From the NCBI RefSeq assembly GCF_023805255.1, contig NZ_JAMSCK010000001.1, positions 806,001 through 870,000 of the forward strand: a stretch of 64,000 bases of DNA. The letters are read 5' to 3'. Shown here piece after piece: positions 32,358 to 41,796 of the stretch. Source of the stretch: Gramella jeungdoensis (lineage in GTDB: Bacteria > Bacteroidota > Bacteroidia > Flavobacteriales > Flavobacteriaceae). Numbering within the stretch: position 1 is the first letter of the stretch; each line of letters begins with the position of its first letter. The notes beneath the pieces were generated by a model. The model saw nothing but the letters and a program-made list of their open reading frames with translations, did no database searches and had not been told where the DNA came from. Both the position numbers and the translations under genes were made by a program.

Positions 32358-32577
32358 GAAAATCATAAATACTGCACTCAAAGTTTAATAATTTGTAAAA
32401 ATTTGTCTCAATATTTTTGCAAAGCAGTATAGTGCAGGATACCCCCACAACATATACTAGGTATATTTAAACATGAATTTAAAAGACACATAGAATTAAC
32501 GCAATCGATTGAAAAATTAATTTTTAAAAAAGCAAGCTAATTAACTAAAATTAACTATTAACAAAAGAGAATTACGT
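32358..32577 (+). promoter_or_regulatory. 220-base regulatory region with putative promoter for susCD
   Basis: This is the longest non-coding stretch in the window. A Bacteroidota-type -7 element, TATTTTTG (matching TAnnTTTG), lies at 32412-32419. A TTTG that could serve as the -33 element is at 32392-32395, with a 16-base gap, slightly short. This would place transcription start near 32425 and leave a leader of about 150 bases. A 7-bp inverted repeat, CTGCACT at 32372-32378 and AGTGCAG at 32431-32437, brackets the promoter. A short dyad, TATAC-TAG-GTATA (32453-32465), lies in the leader. The last 60 bases are A/T-rich. No terminator is evident between the GH127 gene and this promoter. Confidence 0.55.
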
Positions 32578-35500
32578 ATGAAACAAGGAATTACAAGACT
32601 ATACGTACTGCTGATTTTTGCATTTGCAGGAATTACTGCTCATTCCCAGGATCTAAGTGATCAACGCACGATTACAGGGAATGTTGTTGACAATGCCGGG
32701 GAAGCAATTCAGGGAGTAAACGTAATAGTAAAAGGAACTAATAATGGTGTGGTGACCGATGAAGAAGGTCATTATTCAATCAGGGCATTCGGAACAGATG
32801 TTCTTACTTTTTCATTTATAGGAATGAAAACAGTTGAAAGACAGGTGGGGACTGAGTCTAATATTGATGTTACTATGGTAGAGGACAGTGAGCAACTAGA
32901 TGACGTGGTAGTTGTGGGGTATGGTGAACAAAAACGAGAGCACCTTACCGGAGCTGTGGAAACGGTTGATATAGAGGAGATTAATCAATTACCAGTTGGT
33001 GATCTGGGAACAGCATTATCTGGAAGAATTCTGGGGGTAGGAGTCTCAGGTGGATCTACCAGGCCAGGAACAGCGGCACAATTAACAATTAGAAATCCAA
33101 TTACCTTATCTAAGGATGGTGGTGATCTTCAACCGTTATATGTTATCGATGGGGTGCTACAGTTGGATGCTCAGGGTAGAAATGATAATTCTTATTTTAA
33201 TAGTCTGGATGCTTCAGAAGTAGAAAGTATCTCTATATTAAAGGATGCTGCAGCGGCAGTATATGGATCCAGAGCCTCTAATGGAGTTGTTGTGGTTACA
33301 ACTAAAAGAGGTAAAGAAGGAGCGCCAAGATTTTCATACTCAGGTTCTTATGGTATAAGTGATGAACAGCAGCGTACTGAAGTATTGAATGCTTATGAGT
33401 ATGCTCAGTATTATAATATTTTAAATGGTCCTAATGGAAGAGATAGAGATCCAAGCGAGGAAAACAGTTTCTTTTCTCAGGATGAATTGGAATATTTTAG
33501 AAATAACAGTTACGACTGGCTTGAGGATGCCTGGTCTTCTTCAACAACTCAGAGACATACCCTTAACGTAAGTGGAGGTAGTGATCTTGCCACTTATTTT
33601 GGAGGTGTTTCTTATTATACACAGGACGGTAATCTTGGGCCTATTGATTATGATAGATTCACCTTTAGAGCGGGAACCGATGTTAATGTTGCTAATGGTT
33701 TAAATGTTGGGCTGCAATTGTCGGGTAATTTTACAAATGAAGACAGAGTGTTTAGTAAAATTGGAGGTGAGAACCCGGAGAACGATTATCGTAATCTGCT
33801 TCTTGCTCCTCCATACTTACCGCCTTATGTTAACGGATTCCCGGTAAGGCTTCCTAGTGCAGGTAGTAGAGAGGCTTATCATTATTATGAGATACAGAGA
33901 CTCGGTAATACCACCCACGACCGCTCAAATGATATGCGTATAAACCTGGATGCTGAATATGCAGTTCCTTTTGTTGAGGGATTAAAACTTAGCGCCAGGT
34001 ATGGACGTAGCATGGGACATTCGAGAAACAACCGTCTGGGAACTTTCTATAATCTGTACGAAATTGTTGATAGAGGAGGCGATAATCATCATATATATGA
34101 GCAGGGTACAGTTGGAGATCCTCGCAGGTTTGAAAACGGTAACGAAATACGAAAGTCTAATATTACTTCACTGTTGGAACAATTCAATGGTACCATATCG
34201 TATGCGAATGACTTCGGAAAACATAGCGTAAGTGGATTGTTTTCTATGGAACGCTCAGAATCTGAAGCTTTTCAGGAAGATGCAGCTATTGATGATCCAC
34301 TTCAGGATTCAAACGGAACTTTTAGAACAGCCTTTGGTGCGCCAAACGTTAGAGATTTTACAAATGAAGCAGGTTCATTATCATATATTGGTCGTTTAAA
34401 TTATCAGTATGATGATCGTTATCTATTTGAATTCTTATATAGGACTGACGCATCCACTAAATTTGCACCAGAGAATTATTGGGGTGATTTCTATTCATTA
34501 TCTGCTGGATGGATCCTTTCTCGTGAAGATTTTTTCACTGCAGACTGGGTTGATTTCTTCAAAATTAGATACTCAGTTGGTTTACTTGGTAAAGATGATA
34601 CAAAGCCATGGTTATGGAGACAGCGTTATACTTACCAGTACGGAAATGGTATCGTATTAGGCGGAGGTGGTCCTGTAACTGTTGGTGTTAAGGCTGAAGC
34701 ATCACCAAACAGGGCGGCTACCTGGAGTGATGACTTTAAAAATAACCTTGGATTCGATGCTAGATTCCTTGATAACCGTTTAACTTCTACCATTGAATTA
34801 TTCTATAATGAAGGAACTAATATCCTGCTCGAAAGAATTGGTAATGTGCCTTTCACAGTAGGAGGTACTTTGGCTGCAGAGAATTTTGCTGAAGTGAATT
34901 TCTACGGATATGAGATTGGTGTTGGTTGGAATGACAGAATTGGAGATGATTTTTCATATGGAATTGACGCCAGGTTCTCATGGAACGATAATAAGATGAA
35001 AGTAGGGAACTTCAATGATGAGGACATATTGAAACCATGGTTCGCCAAGCCTAATGAATCTACAGATTTTGGAGTTTATGGATATGATTATCTTGGGATG
35101 TTCGAAGATCAGGATGAGATTGATGCTTATGTAGAGGAATATAACATTCAGGAAGTATTTGGTACTTCTGTAGATGATCTTGAACCCGGAACTTTGTATT
35201 ATAGAGACGTTAGAGGTGAATACCTTGGGGACGGGGAATTTGCAGAGCCAGATGGAATTATCGATGAGAATGACCAGATCAAACTTGCAGATAAAGAGCA
35301 GAACCATTATGGTTTTGGAACAACTCTGAAATTCCGATGGAAAGATTTAAGCTTCAACGCAGTTGTCGCAGGGTCTTTTGGCGGTTGGAGTGAATATGCA
35401 GCTAAGGATGCCCTTAATAGTAATATTGCAAGGAACTTTAGTAATCTTCCAAAAGACTGGAATGATATTTATGATCCACAGTTAAATCCCGATGGAACAA

Positions 35501-35772
35501 TGCCTAATCCAGCCTTTACTAATATTAATTTCAGGAGATCTCAGTTCTGGGAACAAAGCGCCTTTAGTATGGCGGTTAGAAATGTCACGTTAGGATATAG
35601 GCTGCCGCGTACAGTAAGTGAGTCGCTAAATATTGAAAATGCGAACCTTAACTTTACGGCTCTTAATCCTTTGAATCTTTATAATCCTAATGATCACTTC
35701 AATAATTTCGGAAACTGGCAAAATTATCCGGTATTGAGAACCTTTTCTTTAGGTTTAAACGTTACTTTTTAA
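32578..35772 (+). CDS. SusC/RagA-family TonB-dependent outer-membrane receptor
   Basis: A 1064-residue outer-membrane importer. After the signal peptide (to about residue 24, AHSQ) comes a carboxypeptidase-regulatory-like domain (about 30-105; ITGNVVDNAGEAIQGVNVIVKG). A plug domain follows, with VVVVGYGEQKREHLTGAVE near residue 110 and DAAAAVYGSRASNGVVVVTT near residue 222, both SusC signatures. The remainder is a 22-strand beta-barrel ending in the aromatic residue of FSLGLNVTF. It pairs with the SusD-like lipoprotein encoded 11 bases downstream to bind and import oligosaccharides. As the only SusC in the window it probably serves all the surrounding enzymes. It is preceded by its own promoter region. 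Confidence 0.96.
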   Translation: MKQGITRLYVLLIFAFAGITAHSQDLSDQRTITGNVVDNAGEAIQGVNVIVKGTNNGVVTDEEGHYSIRAFGTDVLTFSFIGMKTVERQVGTESNIDVTMVEDSEQLDDVVVVGYGEQKREHLTGAVETVDIEEINQLPVGDLGTALSGRILGVGVSGGSTRPGTAAQLTIRNPITLSKDGGDLQPLYVIDGVLQLDAQGRNDNSYFNSLDASEVESISILKDAAAAVYGSRASNGVVVVTTKRGKEGAPRFSYSGSYGISDEQQRTEVLNAYEYAQYYNILNGPNGRDRDPSEENSFFSQDELEYFRNNSYDWLEDAWSSSTTQRHTLNVSGGSDLATYFGGVSYYTQDGNLGPIDYDRFTFRAGTDVNVANGLNVGLQLSGNFTNEDRVFSKIGGENPENDYRNLLLAPPYLPPYVNGFPVRLPSAGSREAYHYYEIQRLGNTTHDRSNDMRINLDAEYAVPFVEGLKLSARYGRSMGHSRNNRLGTFYNLYEIVDRGGDNHHIYEQGTVGDPRRFENGNEIRKSNITSLLEQFNGTISYANDFGKHSVSGLFSMERSESEAFQEDAAIDDPLQDSNGTFRTAFGAPNVRDFTNEAGSLSYIGRLNYQYDDRYLFEFLYRTDASTKFAPENYWGDFYSLSAGWILSREDFFTADWVDFFKIRYSVGLLGKDDTKPWLWRQRYTYQYGNGIVLGGGGPVTVGVKAEASPNRAATWSDDFKNNLGFDARFLDNRLTSTIELFYNEGTNILLERIGNVPFTVGGTLAAENFAEVNFYGYEIGVGWNDRIGDDFSYGIDARFSWNDNKMKVGNFNDEDILKPWFAKPNESTDFGVYGYDYLGMFEDQDEIDAYVEEYNIQEVFGTSVDDLEPGTLYYRDVRGEYLGDGEFAEPDGIIDENDQIKLADKEQNHYGFGTTLKFRWKDLSFNAVVAGSFGGWSEYAAKDALNSNIARNFSNLPKDWNDIYDPQLNPDGTMPNPAFTNINFRRSQFWEQSAFSMAVRNVTLGYRLPRTVSESLNIENANLNFTALNPLNLYNPNDHFNNFGNWQNYPVLRTFSLGLNVTF

Positions 35773-35783
35773 AAAAAAAAAAT

Positions 35784-37763
35784 ATGAAAATGAATATAAT
35801 TAACAGAACAAAACTTATTGCCTGTGCGATGATCGGTCTCGCGGTAATGAGTTGTAGTGATGATTTTCTTGAGGAAAAGAAAGACTTTTCAGGAATGAAT
35901 GAGGACGTTTTTGAAAATTACGAGACCGCCTCGGCTTATGTAGATTATACCTACCGACAGTTCTTCCCTGGAGGTGGACAGGCACCAGCCTGGTGGGATA
36001 TCGCCAGGGCTGATGATCTGGTAAGGACAAGTGATGAATCTCCTGGACGAACCAGATGGAACCAGGTGTGGGCGCAAATATCTCCTGTCAACAACCATGC
36101 TATGGAGTATATAGGAGAGCGTATAAGTACAAGTTTAAGAAATTACACTTATACGAGAATAAAGTCGATAAATTTATTTCTTGAAGGCATTGATGGACAG
36201 AATGGTATATCAGAGGAAGATAAAAACCACCTTAAAGGACAAATGTATTTCTGGAGAGGATGGCAGTATTTTGATCTATTAAGATTTTATGGAGGCGTGC
36301 CACTGGCTCTTGAACCTTTGAACCCAATTGTAGAAGGTGGAAACAATCAAATCCCTAGAAGTACCTCGGCAGAGACCCTGGAACAGGCGCTTTCAGATCT
36401 TGATACGGCAATAGAGTTACTACCGGGTCGCTGGCCAGATGATCAATGGGGTCGTATTACCAGCGGAGCTGCCGCTGCAGTTAAGGGTCAGGCACTTACA
36501 TTATGGGCTAGCCCTCAGTTTAACCGAAGTGATGATACCCAAAGATGGCAGTTAGCCTATGATGCTAACGTTGAGGCAAAAAATATTCTTGAGTCAAATG
36601 GTTTTGGAATGTGGCAGGGTGAATGGGACGAAATGTGGTTAACTGAAGTAGGAAACCCGGAAGCTGTCATCATATATGGTTATAATAACGTAACTACAGA
36701 AGATCTTGATTTCTGGAATGGTCAGGAGTGGACTTCGAGATCCCGGGACGCCGGCGGATTCCCATTCTTGGTTCCAACTAAGAATACAATGGATTTCTTC
36801 CCAATGGCCGATGGTAAGCCAATAGGAGAATCACCAAATTATGATTATGATCTTCAGAAATTTTACAAGAATCGTGATCCAAGATTCTATGCAACTTTTG
36901 CTTATAATGGATCAAGATGGCCTTATGCCGAAGATGAAGATTTTATCTCTTGGGAATACAGATGGTATGAAGATGAAGACACTAGCGCGAACATTCCTGG
37001 AGAAGTAACAGGTGACGGTTTTAAACCTGCCGGGATATATATTAAGAAATGGACCGATCCTAATGCATCTAGTGATAATAATTTTAGAAGGAGTGGTACA
37101 GACTGGATGGAGTTAAGATTCACCCAGGTACTTATGAATGTCGCTGAATCTGCCGTAGGTATTGGCAGACTGGATGAGGCAAAACAGATCCTGATGCAAA
37201 TACGTGAAAGAGCCGGAGTAGAAAACTTAGATGGTCAGTATGGTTTGGCTGATGTTAATGGTAGGGATGAGCTTTTTGGAGCTATTCTTAAAGAAAGAGC
37301 GATAGAGTTTGCCTATGAAGGTAAGAGACATGATGACCTAAGAAGATGGTTATTATTCAATGACGATTATGGTACTGTAAGCCGTTTAGGTTTGGAGCCA
37401 ATTAATGGAACCAGAAGACAGGGATTGGTGTATGTTGCTCTGGATGAAAGCGGTGAGCCTTACGTAGGGGATGAAGATCCGTTCTTAGGCAGTGATGCAC
37501 CGGTGGTACCACGTGAGCCTGAGACCTATCCTGAAGGTATTACTTCTCATGAAGAATATTTGGATTATTTATATGAAAATTACTTCGAAGTAAGAATCAA
37601 GGATGATATGGATCCTACAGATTTTGAATTTACCTGGTATAATGAATATTATTTCTACGGTTTCCCTCAGGATGTAATGGATAGTGCTCCATACCTGGAA
37701 CAAACCGAAGGCTGGGGAGGAAGTTTTGATCCCCTCGCCGGAGAACTAGATTACAGCAATTAG
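35784..37763 (+). CDS. SusD/RagB-family glycan-binding surface lipoprotein
   Basis: A 659-residue lipoprotein with lipobox AVMSC. It shows the SusD pattern: DDFLEEKKDF after the Cys, EDVFENYETASAYVDYTYRQ, RGWQYFDLLRFYGGVPL near residue 150, TPR-type helices, and the conserved C-terminal block ILKERAIEFAYEGKRHDDLRRW near residue 505. It caps the SusC barrel and captures the glycan at the cell surface. At 659 residues it is longer than the typical 500-600, with extra C-terminal sequence rich in acidic and aromatic residues. Twelve consecutive adenines lie between the susC stop and this start. A strong terminator follows directly. Confidence 0.95.
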   Translation: MKMNIINRTKLIACAMIGLAVMSCSDDFLEEKKDFSGMNEDVFENYETASAYVDYTYRQFFPGGGQAPAWWDIARADDLVRTSDESPGRTRWNQVWAQISPVNNHAMEYIGERISTSLRNYTYTRIKSINLFLEGIDGQNGISEEDKNHLKGQMYFWRGWQYFDLLRFYGGVPLALEPLNPIVEGGNNQIPRSTSAETLEQALSDLDTAIELLPGRWPDDQWGRITSGAAAAVKGQALTLWASPQFNRSDDTQRWQLAYDANVEAKNILESNGFGMWQGEWDEMWLTEVGNPEAVIIYGYNNVTTEDLDFWNGQEWTSRSRDAGGFPFLVPTKNTMDFFPMADGKPIGESPNYDYDLQKFYKNRDPRFYATFAYNGSRWPYAEDEDFISWEYRWYEDEDTSANIPGEVTGDGFKPAGIYIKKWTDPNASSDNNFRRSGTDWMELRFTQVLMNVAESAVGIGRLDEAKQILMQIRERAGVENLDGQYGLADVNGRDELFGAILKERAIEFAYEGKRHDDLRRWLLFNDDYGTVSRLGLEPINGTRRQGLVYVALDESGEPYVGDEDPFLGSDAPVVPREPETYPEGITSHEEYLDYLYENYFEVRIKDDMDPTDFEFTWYNEYYFYGFPQDVMDSAPYLEQTEGWGGSFDPLAGELDYSN

Positions 37764-37767
37764 CCAG

Positions 37768-37804
37768 AAAGCTGCCACCGTGAACCGGTGGCAGCTTTTA
37801 AATT
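37768..37804 (+). terminator. Rho-independent terminator after susD
   Basis: A perfect 13-bp stem: AAAGCTGCCACCG (37768-37780), loop TGAAC, CGGTGGCAGCTTT (37786-37798), followed by TTAAATTTT. It starts five bases after the susD stop. It should end or reduce transcription from the susC promoter, giving more susCD mRNA than mRNA for the downstream lyases. Confidence 0.9.
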
Positions 37805-37822
37805 TTAGCATTAAAAAAAGTT

Positions 37823-39538
37823 ATGATAAGAAGAACAATTTTCCTTTTAAGCTTAACTATCTGTACCATGAATATGTATGCCCAGTATCCCGATCTAACA
37901 GAAGAGGATAGGGCGAGAGAAAAAGCTATAAAAGAAGAAGCTTACAGGCATTCAGATAGTGTGTGGAAGGAAGCAGTGAAAGTAGTAAGAAAGGAAGCTA
38001 AAGAAGGGAAGCCTTATGTGCCCTGGGCCTTCAGGCCCATAGATCTTCCACAGGCCAAAATACCTGCATTTCCTGGCGCTCAGGGTGGAGGTATGTATAG
38101 TTTTGGAGGAAGAGGTGGTGAAGTTTATACGGTTACCAATCTTGCCGATAGTGGCCCCGGAAGTCTAAGATGGGCCTGCGAAAAAGGAGGTGCACGTACA
38201 GTGGTATTTAATGTTGCTGGAATCATAAAGTTAAAAACGCCGCTCATCATAAGGGCACCTTATATAACAATAGCTGGGCAAACCGCTCCGGGTGACGGGG
38301 TTGTTGTTGCCGGAGAGACCGTATGGGTAGACACTCATGACGTCGTAATAAGGCATATGCGTTTTCGGCGCGGAGAAACCTTCGTGGGAAGACGTGATGA
38401 TGCTATAGGGGGAAATCCCGTTGGAAATATCATGATAGATCATGTTTCTGCCAGCTGGGGCTTAGATGAGAATATGTCTATTTACAGGCACATGTACAGT
38501 CCCGGAGCCGATTATCCGGAAGAGAAACTTGCAACAGTTAATGTAACTATCCAGAACAGTATTTTTTCAGAAGATCTGGATACATACAATCACTCACTTG
38601 GAAGTACACTCGGGGGAGAGAATTGCTCTTTTATGAGAAATCTCTGGGCTAGTAATGCCGGAAGAAATCCTTCAATTGGATGGAATGGTATATTCAACTT
38701 TGCCAATAATGTAGTGTATAACTGGAGTCACCGTACTACAGATGGAGGTGACTACAAGGCCAAATTCAATATTATCAATAATTATTATAAACCGGGTCCT
38801 ATTACTCCTAAAGATGAACCAATAGCATACCGTATTCTGAAGCCAGAAGCAGGCTTAAGCGATCTGGACACCCTTAAATTCGGTCTGGCTTATGTTCATG
38901 GTAATATAGTGGAGGGTTTTCCCGAGGTTAGTGAAAATAACTGGAAGGGAGGAGTACAAATGGAAGGTAAGGACGGTGATCTAATGACCTACGAAGAAGC
39001 AAAGGAGTATTTTCCTTTTATGAAAGCGGAAGAACCGCTTCCACGTCCATGGTTTGAGATTATGCCCACCAAAGATGCTTATTCTTATGTCCTGAATAAT
39101 GCAGGAGCTACCTTGCCTAAAAGGGATCCTGTGGATGTGAGGGTTATTAAAACAGTTAGAACCGGGGAGGCTATATATGAAAAAGGCCTGGATCCTGAAT
39201 CTTTCTATCAGTTCGAACACAGACGTCTAGAACCCGATTCCTATAAAAGAGGAATTATTACCGATATCAAACAGGTAGGAGGTTATCCAGAATATAAAGG
39301 AAATCCATATACCGACACGGATAAAGACGGAATGCCGGATACTTATGAAAAATCTGTAGGGCTGGATCCAAAGGATTATTCCGATGCCAAAGAAGATATG
39401 GACAATGATGGGTATACTAATATAGAAATGTATATCAACGGAATTGATCCTGGAAATAATACAGACTGGAAAGACCTTGAAAATAATGAAGATACACTGT
39501 CTGAGTTGCCAGATGGTATAAACAAGTATAAAGATTAG
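37823..39538 (+). CDS. PL1-family pectate lyase, exported
   Basis: A 571-residue exported pectate lyase with a signal peptide ending MNMYAQ. About 55 charged, helical residues precede the beta-helix, which begins IPAFPGAQGGGMYSFGGRGG. Diagnostic segments are RAPYITIAGQTAPGDG, RHMRFRRGE, IMIDHVSASWGLDENMS and NNYYKPGPI. The C-terminus holds calcium-type repeats, DTDKDGMPDTYEK and DMDNDGYTN, as in thrombospondin-3-like or dockerin-like loops. It is closely related to the protein encoded at 41797, with shared segments throughout, suggesting tandem duplication. It lies just beyond the susD terminator, and I see no clear separate promoter. Confidence 0.9.
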   Translation: MIRRTIFLLSLTICTMNMYAQYPDLTEEDRAREKAIKEEAYRHSDSVWKEAVKVVRKEAKEGKPYVPWAFRPIDLPQAKIPAFPGAQGGGMYSFGGRGGEVYTVTNLADSGPGSLRWACEKGGARTVVFNVAGIIKLKTPLIIRAPYITIAGQTAPGDGVVVAGETVWVDTHDVVIRHMRFRRGETFVGRRDDAIGGNPVGNIMIDHVSASWGLDENMSIYRHMYSPGADYPEEKLATVNVTIQNSIFSEDLDTYNHSLGSTLGGENCSFMRNLWASNAGRNPSIGWNGIFNFANNVVYNWSHRTTDGGDYKAKFNIINNYYKPGPITPKDEPIAYRILKPEAGLSDLDTLKFGLAYVHGNIVEGFPEVSENNWKGGVQMEGKDGDLMTYEEAKEYFPFMKAEEPLPRPWFEIMPTKDAYSYVLNNAGATLPKRDPVDVRVIKTVRTGEAIYEKGLDPESFYQFEHRRLEPDSYKRGIITDIKQVGGYPEYKGNPYTDTDKDGMPDTYEKSVGLDPKDYSDAKEDMDNDGYTNIEMYINGIDPGNNTDWKDLENNEDTLSELPDGINKYKD

Positions 39539-39552
39539 TTTTTGTTGGAGGG

Positions 39553-39605
39553 TTCAAATTTCTTGTCCTGCCTTTAATTAAGTAGGGCAGGGATTTGAAT
39601 TTTTA
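39553..39605 (+). terminator. Putative terminator between two pectate lyase genes
   Basis: An inverted repeat lies 15 bases after the lyase stop. The outer arms are TTCAAAT (39553-39559) and ATTTGAA (39593-39599). The inner arms are CCTGCC (39567-39572) and GGCAGG (39586-39591), with an internal bulge between the two sets. Five T residues follow (39600-39604). The structure fits a Rho-independent terminator or a processing stem that separates the two lyase genes. Confidence 0.7.
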
Positions 39606-39627
39606 TGGAGAGTTTTAAAAAAGAGTT

Positions 39628-41733
39628 ATGAAATTGTTTAGAGTATTTATAGGTGCGTTTTTCGCATTGGTTGTGACCGCTTGCGGAGCCCAAAAAGATT
39701 TTGATCCTGAGTATGTAAAAGTGACCAATGATCGTGCTCAGAAAATAGTAGATGAAATGGATCTGGAGTCTGCTGAAAAGGAACGAGAGGTGAGAGATCT
39801 TATAGCTGGACAGTATAGAAATCTTAGCTGGATCCAGGATGGAAGAGACGCGCAAATTGAAAAAATAAAAAATAGTGAGCTGGCTGAAGCAGAAAAGGAA
39901 GAGAAAATAGCCGAATTAAAAGAAGAGGCGGAGGAAGAAATAGCCAGCCTCCATAAATCCTATGTTAAAGACCTGAACAAAGAGCTTACCCAAGAACAGG
40001 TCGCACAGGTTAAGGATGGGATGACCTACTCTGTTGTTCCCAAAACCTATGCTGCATTTCTGGATATGTTACCTCAGTTAACAGAAGAGGAAAAGGAATT
40101 TATTTATAACAATTTGGTTGAAGCCCGGGAACATGCAATGGATGCAGGTTCTTCTCATAAAAAGCACTGGTGGTTTGGAAAGTACAAAGGAAGAATAAAT
40201 AATTACCTTTCAGAACGTGGTTATGATTTAGCAAAGGCAGGAGAGGAATGGCAAAAGAGAATAAAGGAGCGGGACGCTCAAGAAGCTGGAAAGCAACCTC
40301 CCCATCCTCCACGTTTGCCTGAAGAGGTGATTCCTGCCTTTCCTGGAGCCTGGGGGGGCGGAATGTTTACAAGTGGAGGCCGTGGCGGCAAAGTACTGGC
40401 TGTTACAAATCTTAATGATAGTGGCCCTGGTAGTCTTCGTGCTGCCTTAGAAGCAAAGGGTCCTCGTATAGTTGTTTTCCGTGTGGCGGGTACGATCAAA
40501 ATTGATGGCGACCTAAATATCGATGATCCAGATATCACCATTGCAGGCCAATCTGCTCCTGGTGACGGAATTTGCGTTGCCGGTACACTTAATATCAATA
40601 CACATAATGTTATTATCCGCCACCTTCGGGTACGCCGTGGCGTTGCTTCCGGTGGACAGGGAGATGACAATATTGGCGGTAATCCAGATCATCACATTAT
40701 CATAGACCATTGTTCTACCAGTTGGGGCATGGACGAAAATATATCGCTTTACCGGCATATGAGGGCATCTGCAGATGGTACCACCCGCATCAAAGATCCT
40801 TCAGAGTATATTACCATTCAATGGACTATTTCGAGTGAAGCCCTCGATGCCAAAGGACATGCTTTTGGCGGTACCTGGGGAGGAAACCCCTCAACCTTCC
40901 ATCACAATCTTTTCGCAAGTAACACAGCCCGAAATCCGTCAATAGGTATGTCTGGGGCTTTTGATTTCCGTTATAATGTTGTTTTTAACTGGCAGCATCG
41001 TACCACTGATGGTGGAGATGAAACTTCTATGGTCAATCTTATTAACAACTATTATAAACCAGGTCCTGCTACTAATGACAATATGCGCTCCATATTAGCC
41101 CGTATAGATAAAAGACATATGTATTCCCCCGGTAGTGCCTGGGCCGAAGGCAACTGGTATGAAGAAGCTCCAGACCGTCCCGGAAAATGGTACATTGCGG
41201 GTAACGTCATGCATGACAACGAAATGGTGACCAATAACAACTGGGAAGGTGTGCGCGGCCTTGACGAGAATTCACCTAATGTGGACAAACTTAAAGAACT
41301 TGCGCGAGTGAATACCCCATTTGTAGGATGGCCGGTAGCGCCACACCAAACAGCCGAAGCTGCTTATGAATCGGTATTGGAAAAGGCCGGGGCCACTTTA
41401 CCTAAACGTGATGCTGTTGACGCTCGTGTTACCGAAATGGTACGTAGCGGGAAACCGATGACTGAAACCGGAATAATTAAAGATGTTGACGAGGTTGGTG
41501 GTTATCCAACTTTGACATTCAATCCTGAAGAAGTACCAGTTGATACTGATGGTGACGGAATGCCTGATGAATGGGAAAAGAAGCATAGTCTTAATCCTAA
41601 GGATTCAAATGATGGATCCAAAGATACTGATGGCGATGGTTATACAAATATTGAAGAATTTCTGAATGGAACTGATCCACAAGAAAAAATCAATTACCGT
41701 AACCTTGGTAACAACATCGATACCATCAGTTAA
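39628..41733 (+). CDS. DUF3826-PL1 fusion: pectate lyase with N-terminal DUF3826 domain (lipoprotein)
   Basis: A 701-residue lipoprotein (ALVVTACGAQ). An N-terminal helical domain, about 25-215, matches the separate DUF3826 protein encoded at 43506: LTQEQVAQVKDGMTY, LVEAREHAMDAG and WWFGKYKGRINNY align with the same segments there. A PL1 beta-helix follows from about residue 230 (IPAFPGAWGGGMFTSGGRGG), with IIIDHCSTSWGMDENIS near residue 352 and NNYYKPGPA. Two calcium-type loops (DTDGDGMPDEWE, DTDGDGYTN) are near the C-terminus. The fusion implies the DUF3826 domain works on, or positions, the lyase substrate. Its own activity is unknown to me. The gene sits between two lyase genes without this domain. 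Confidence 0.88.
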   Translation: MKLFRVFIGAFFALVVTACGAQKDFDPEYVKVTNDRAQKIVDEMDLESAEKEREVRDLIAGQYRNLSWIQDGRDAQIEKIKNSELAEAEKEEKIAELKEEAEEEIASLHKSYVKDLNKELTQEQVAQVKDGMTYSVVPKTYAAFLDMLPQLTEEEKEFIYNNLVEAREHAMDAGSSHKKHWWFGKYKGRINNYLSERGYDLAKAGEEWQKRIKERDAQEAGKQPPHPPRLPEEVIPAFPGAWGGGMFTSGGRGGKVLAVTNLNDSGPGSLRAALEAKGPRIVVFRVAGTIKIDGDLNIDDPDITIAGQSAPGDGICVAGTLNINTHNVIIRHLRVRRGVASGGQGDDNIGGNPDHHIIIDHCSTSWGMDENISLYRHMRASADGTTRIKDPSEYITIQWTISSEALDAKGHAFGGTWGGNPSTFHHNLFASNTARNPSIGMSGAFDFRYNVVFNWQHRTTDGGDETSMVNLINNYYKPGPATNDNMRSILARIDKRHMYSPGSAWAEGNWYEEAPDRPGKWYIAGNVMHDNEMVTNNNWEGVRGLDENSPNVDKLKELARVNTPFVGWPVAPHQTAEAAYESVLEKAGATLPKRDAVDARVTEMVRSGKPMTETGIIKDVDEVGGYPTLTFNPEEVPVDTDGDGMPDEWEKKHSLNPKDSNDGSKDTDGDGYTNIEEFLNGTDPQEKINYRNLGNNIDTIS

Positions 41734-41796
41734 ATTTATGATTTTCCTGATGGGTAAAATCTTCTTTTTGTTGATTTCAATTTAAAATACAGAAAA

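Noticed and set aside
32453-32465. TATAC-TAG-GTATA dyad as a regulator binding site
   Set aside because: Arms are only five bases and such A/T-rich dyads are common by chance; mentioned in the promoter region entry only.
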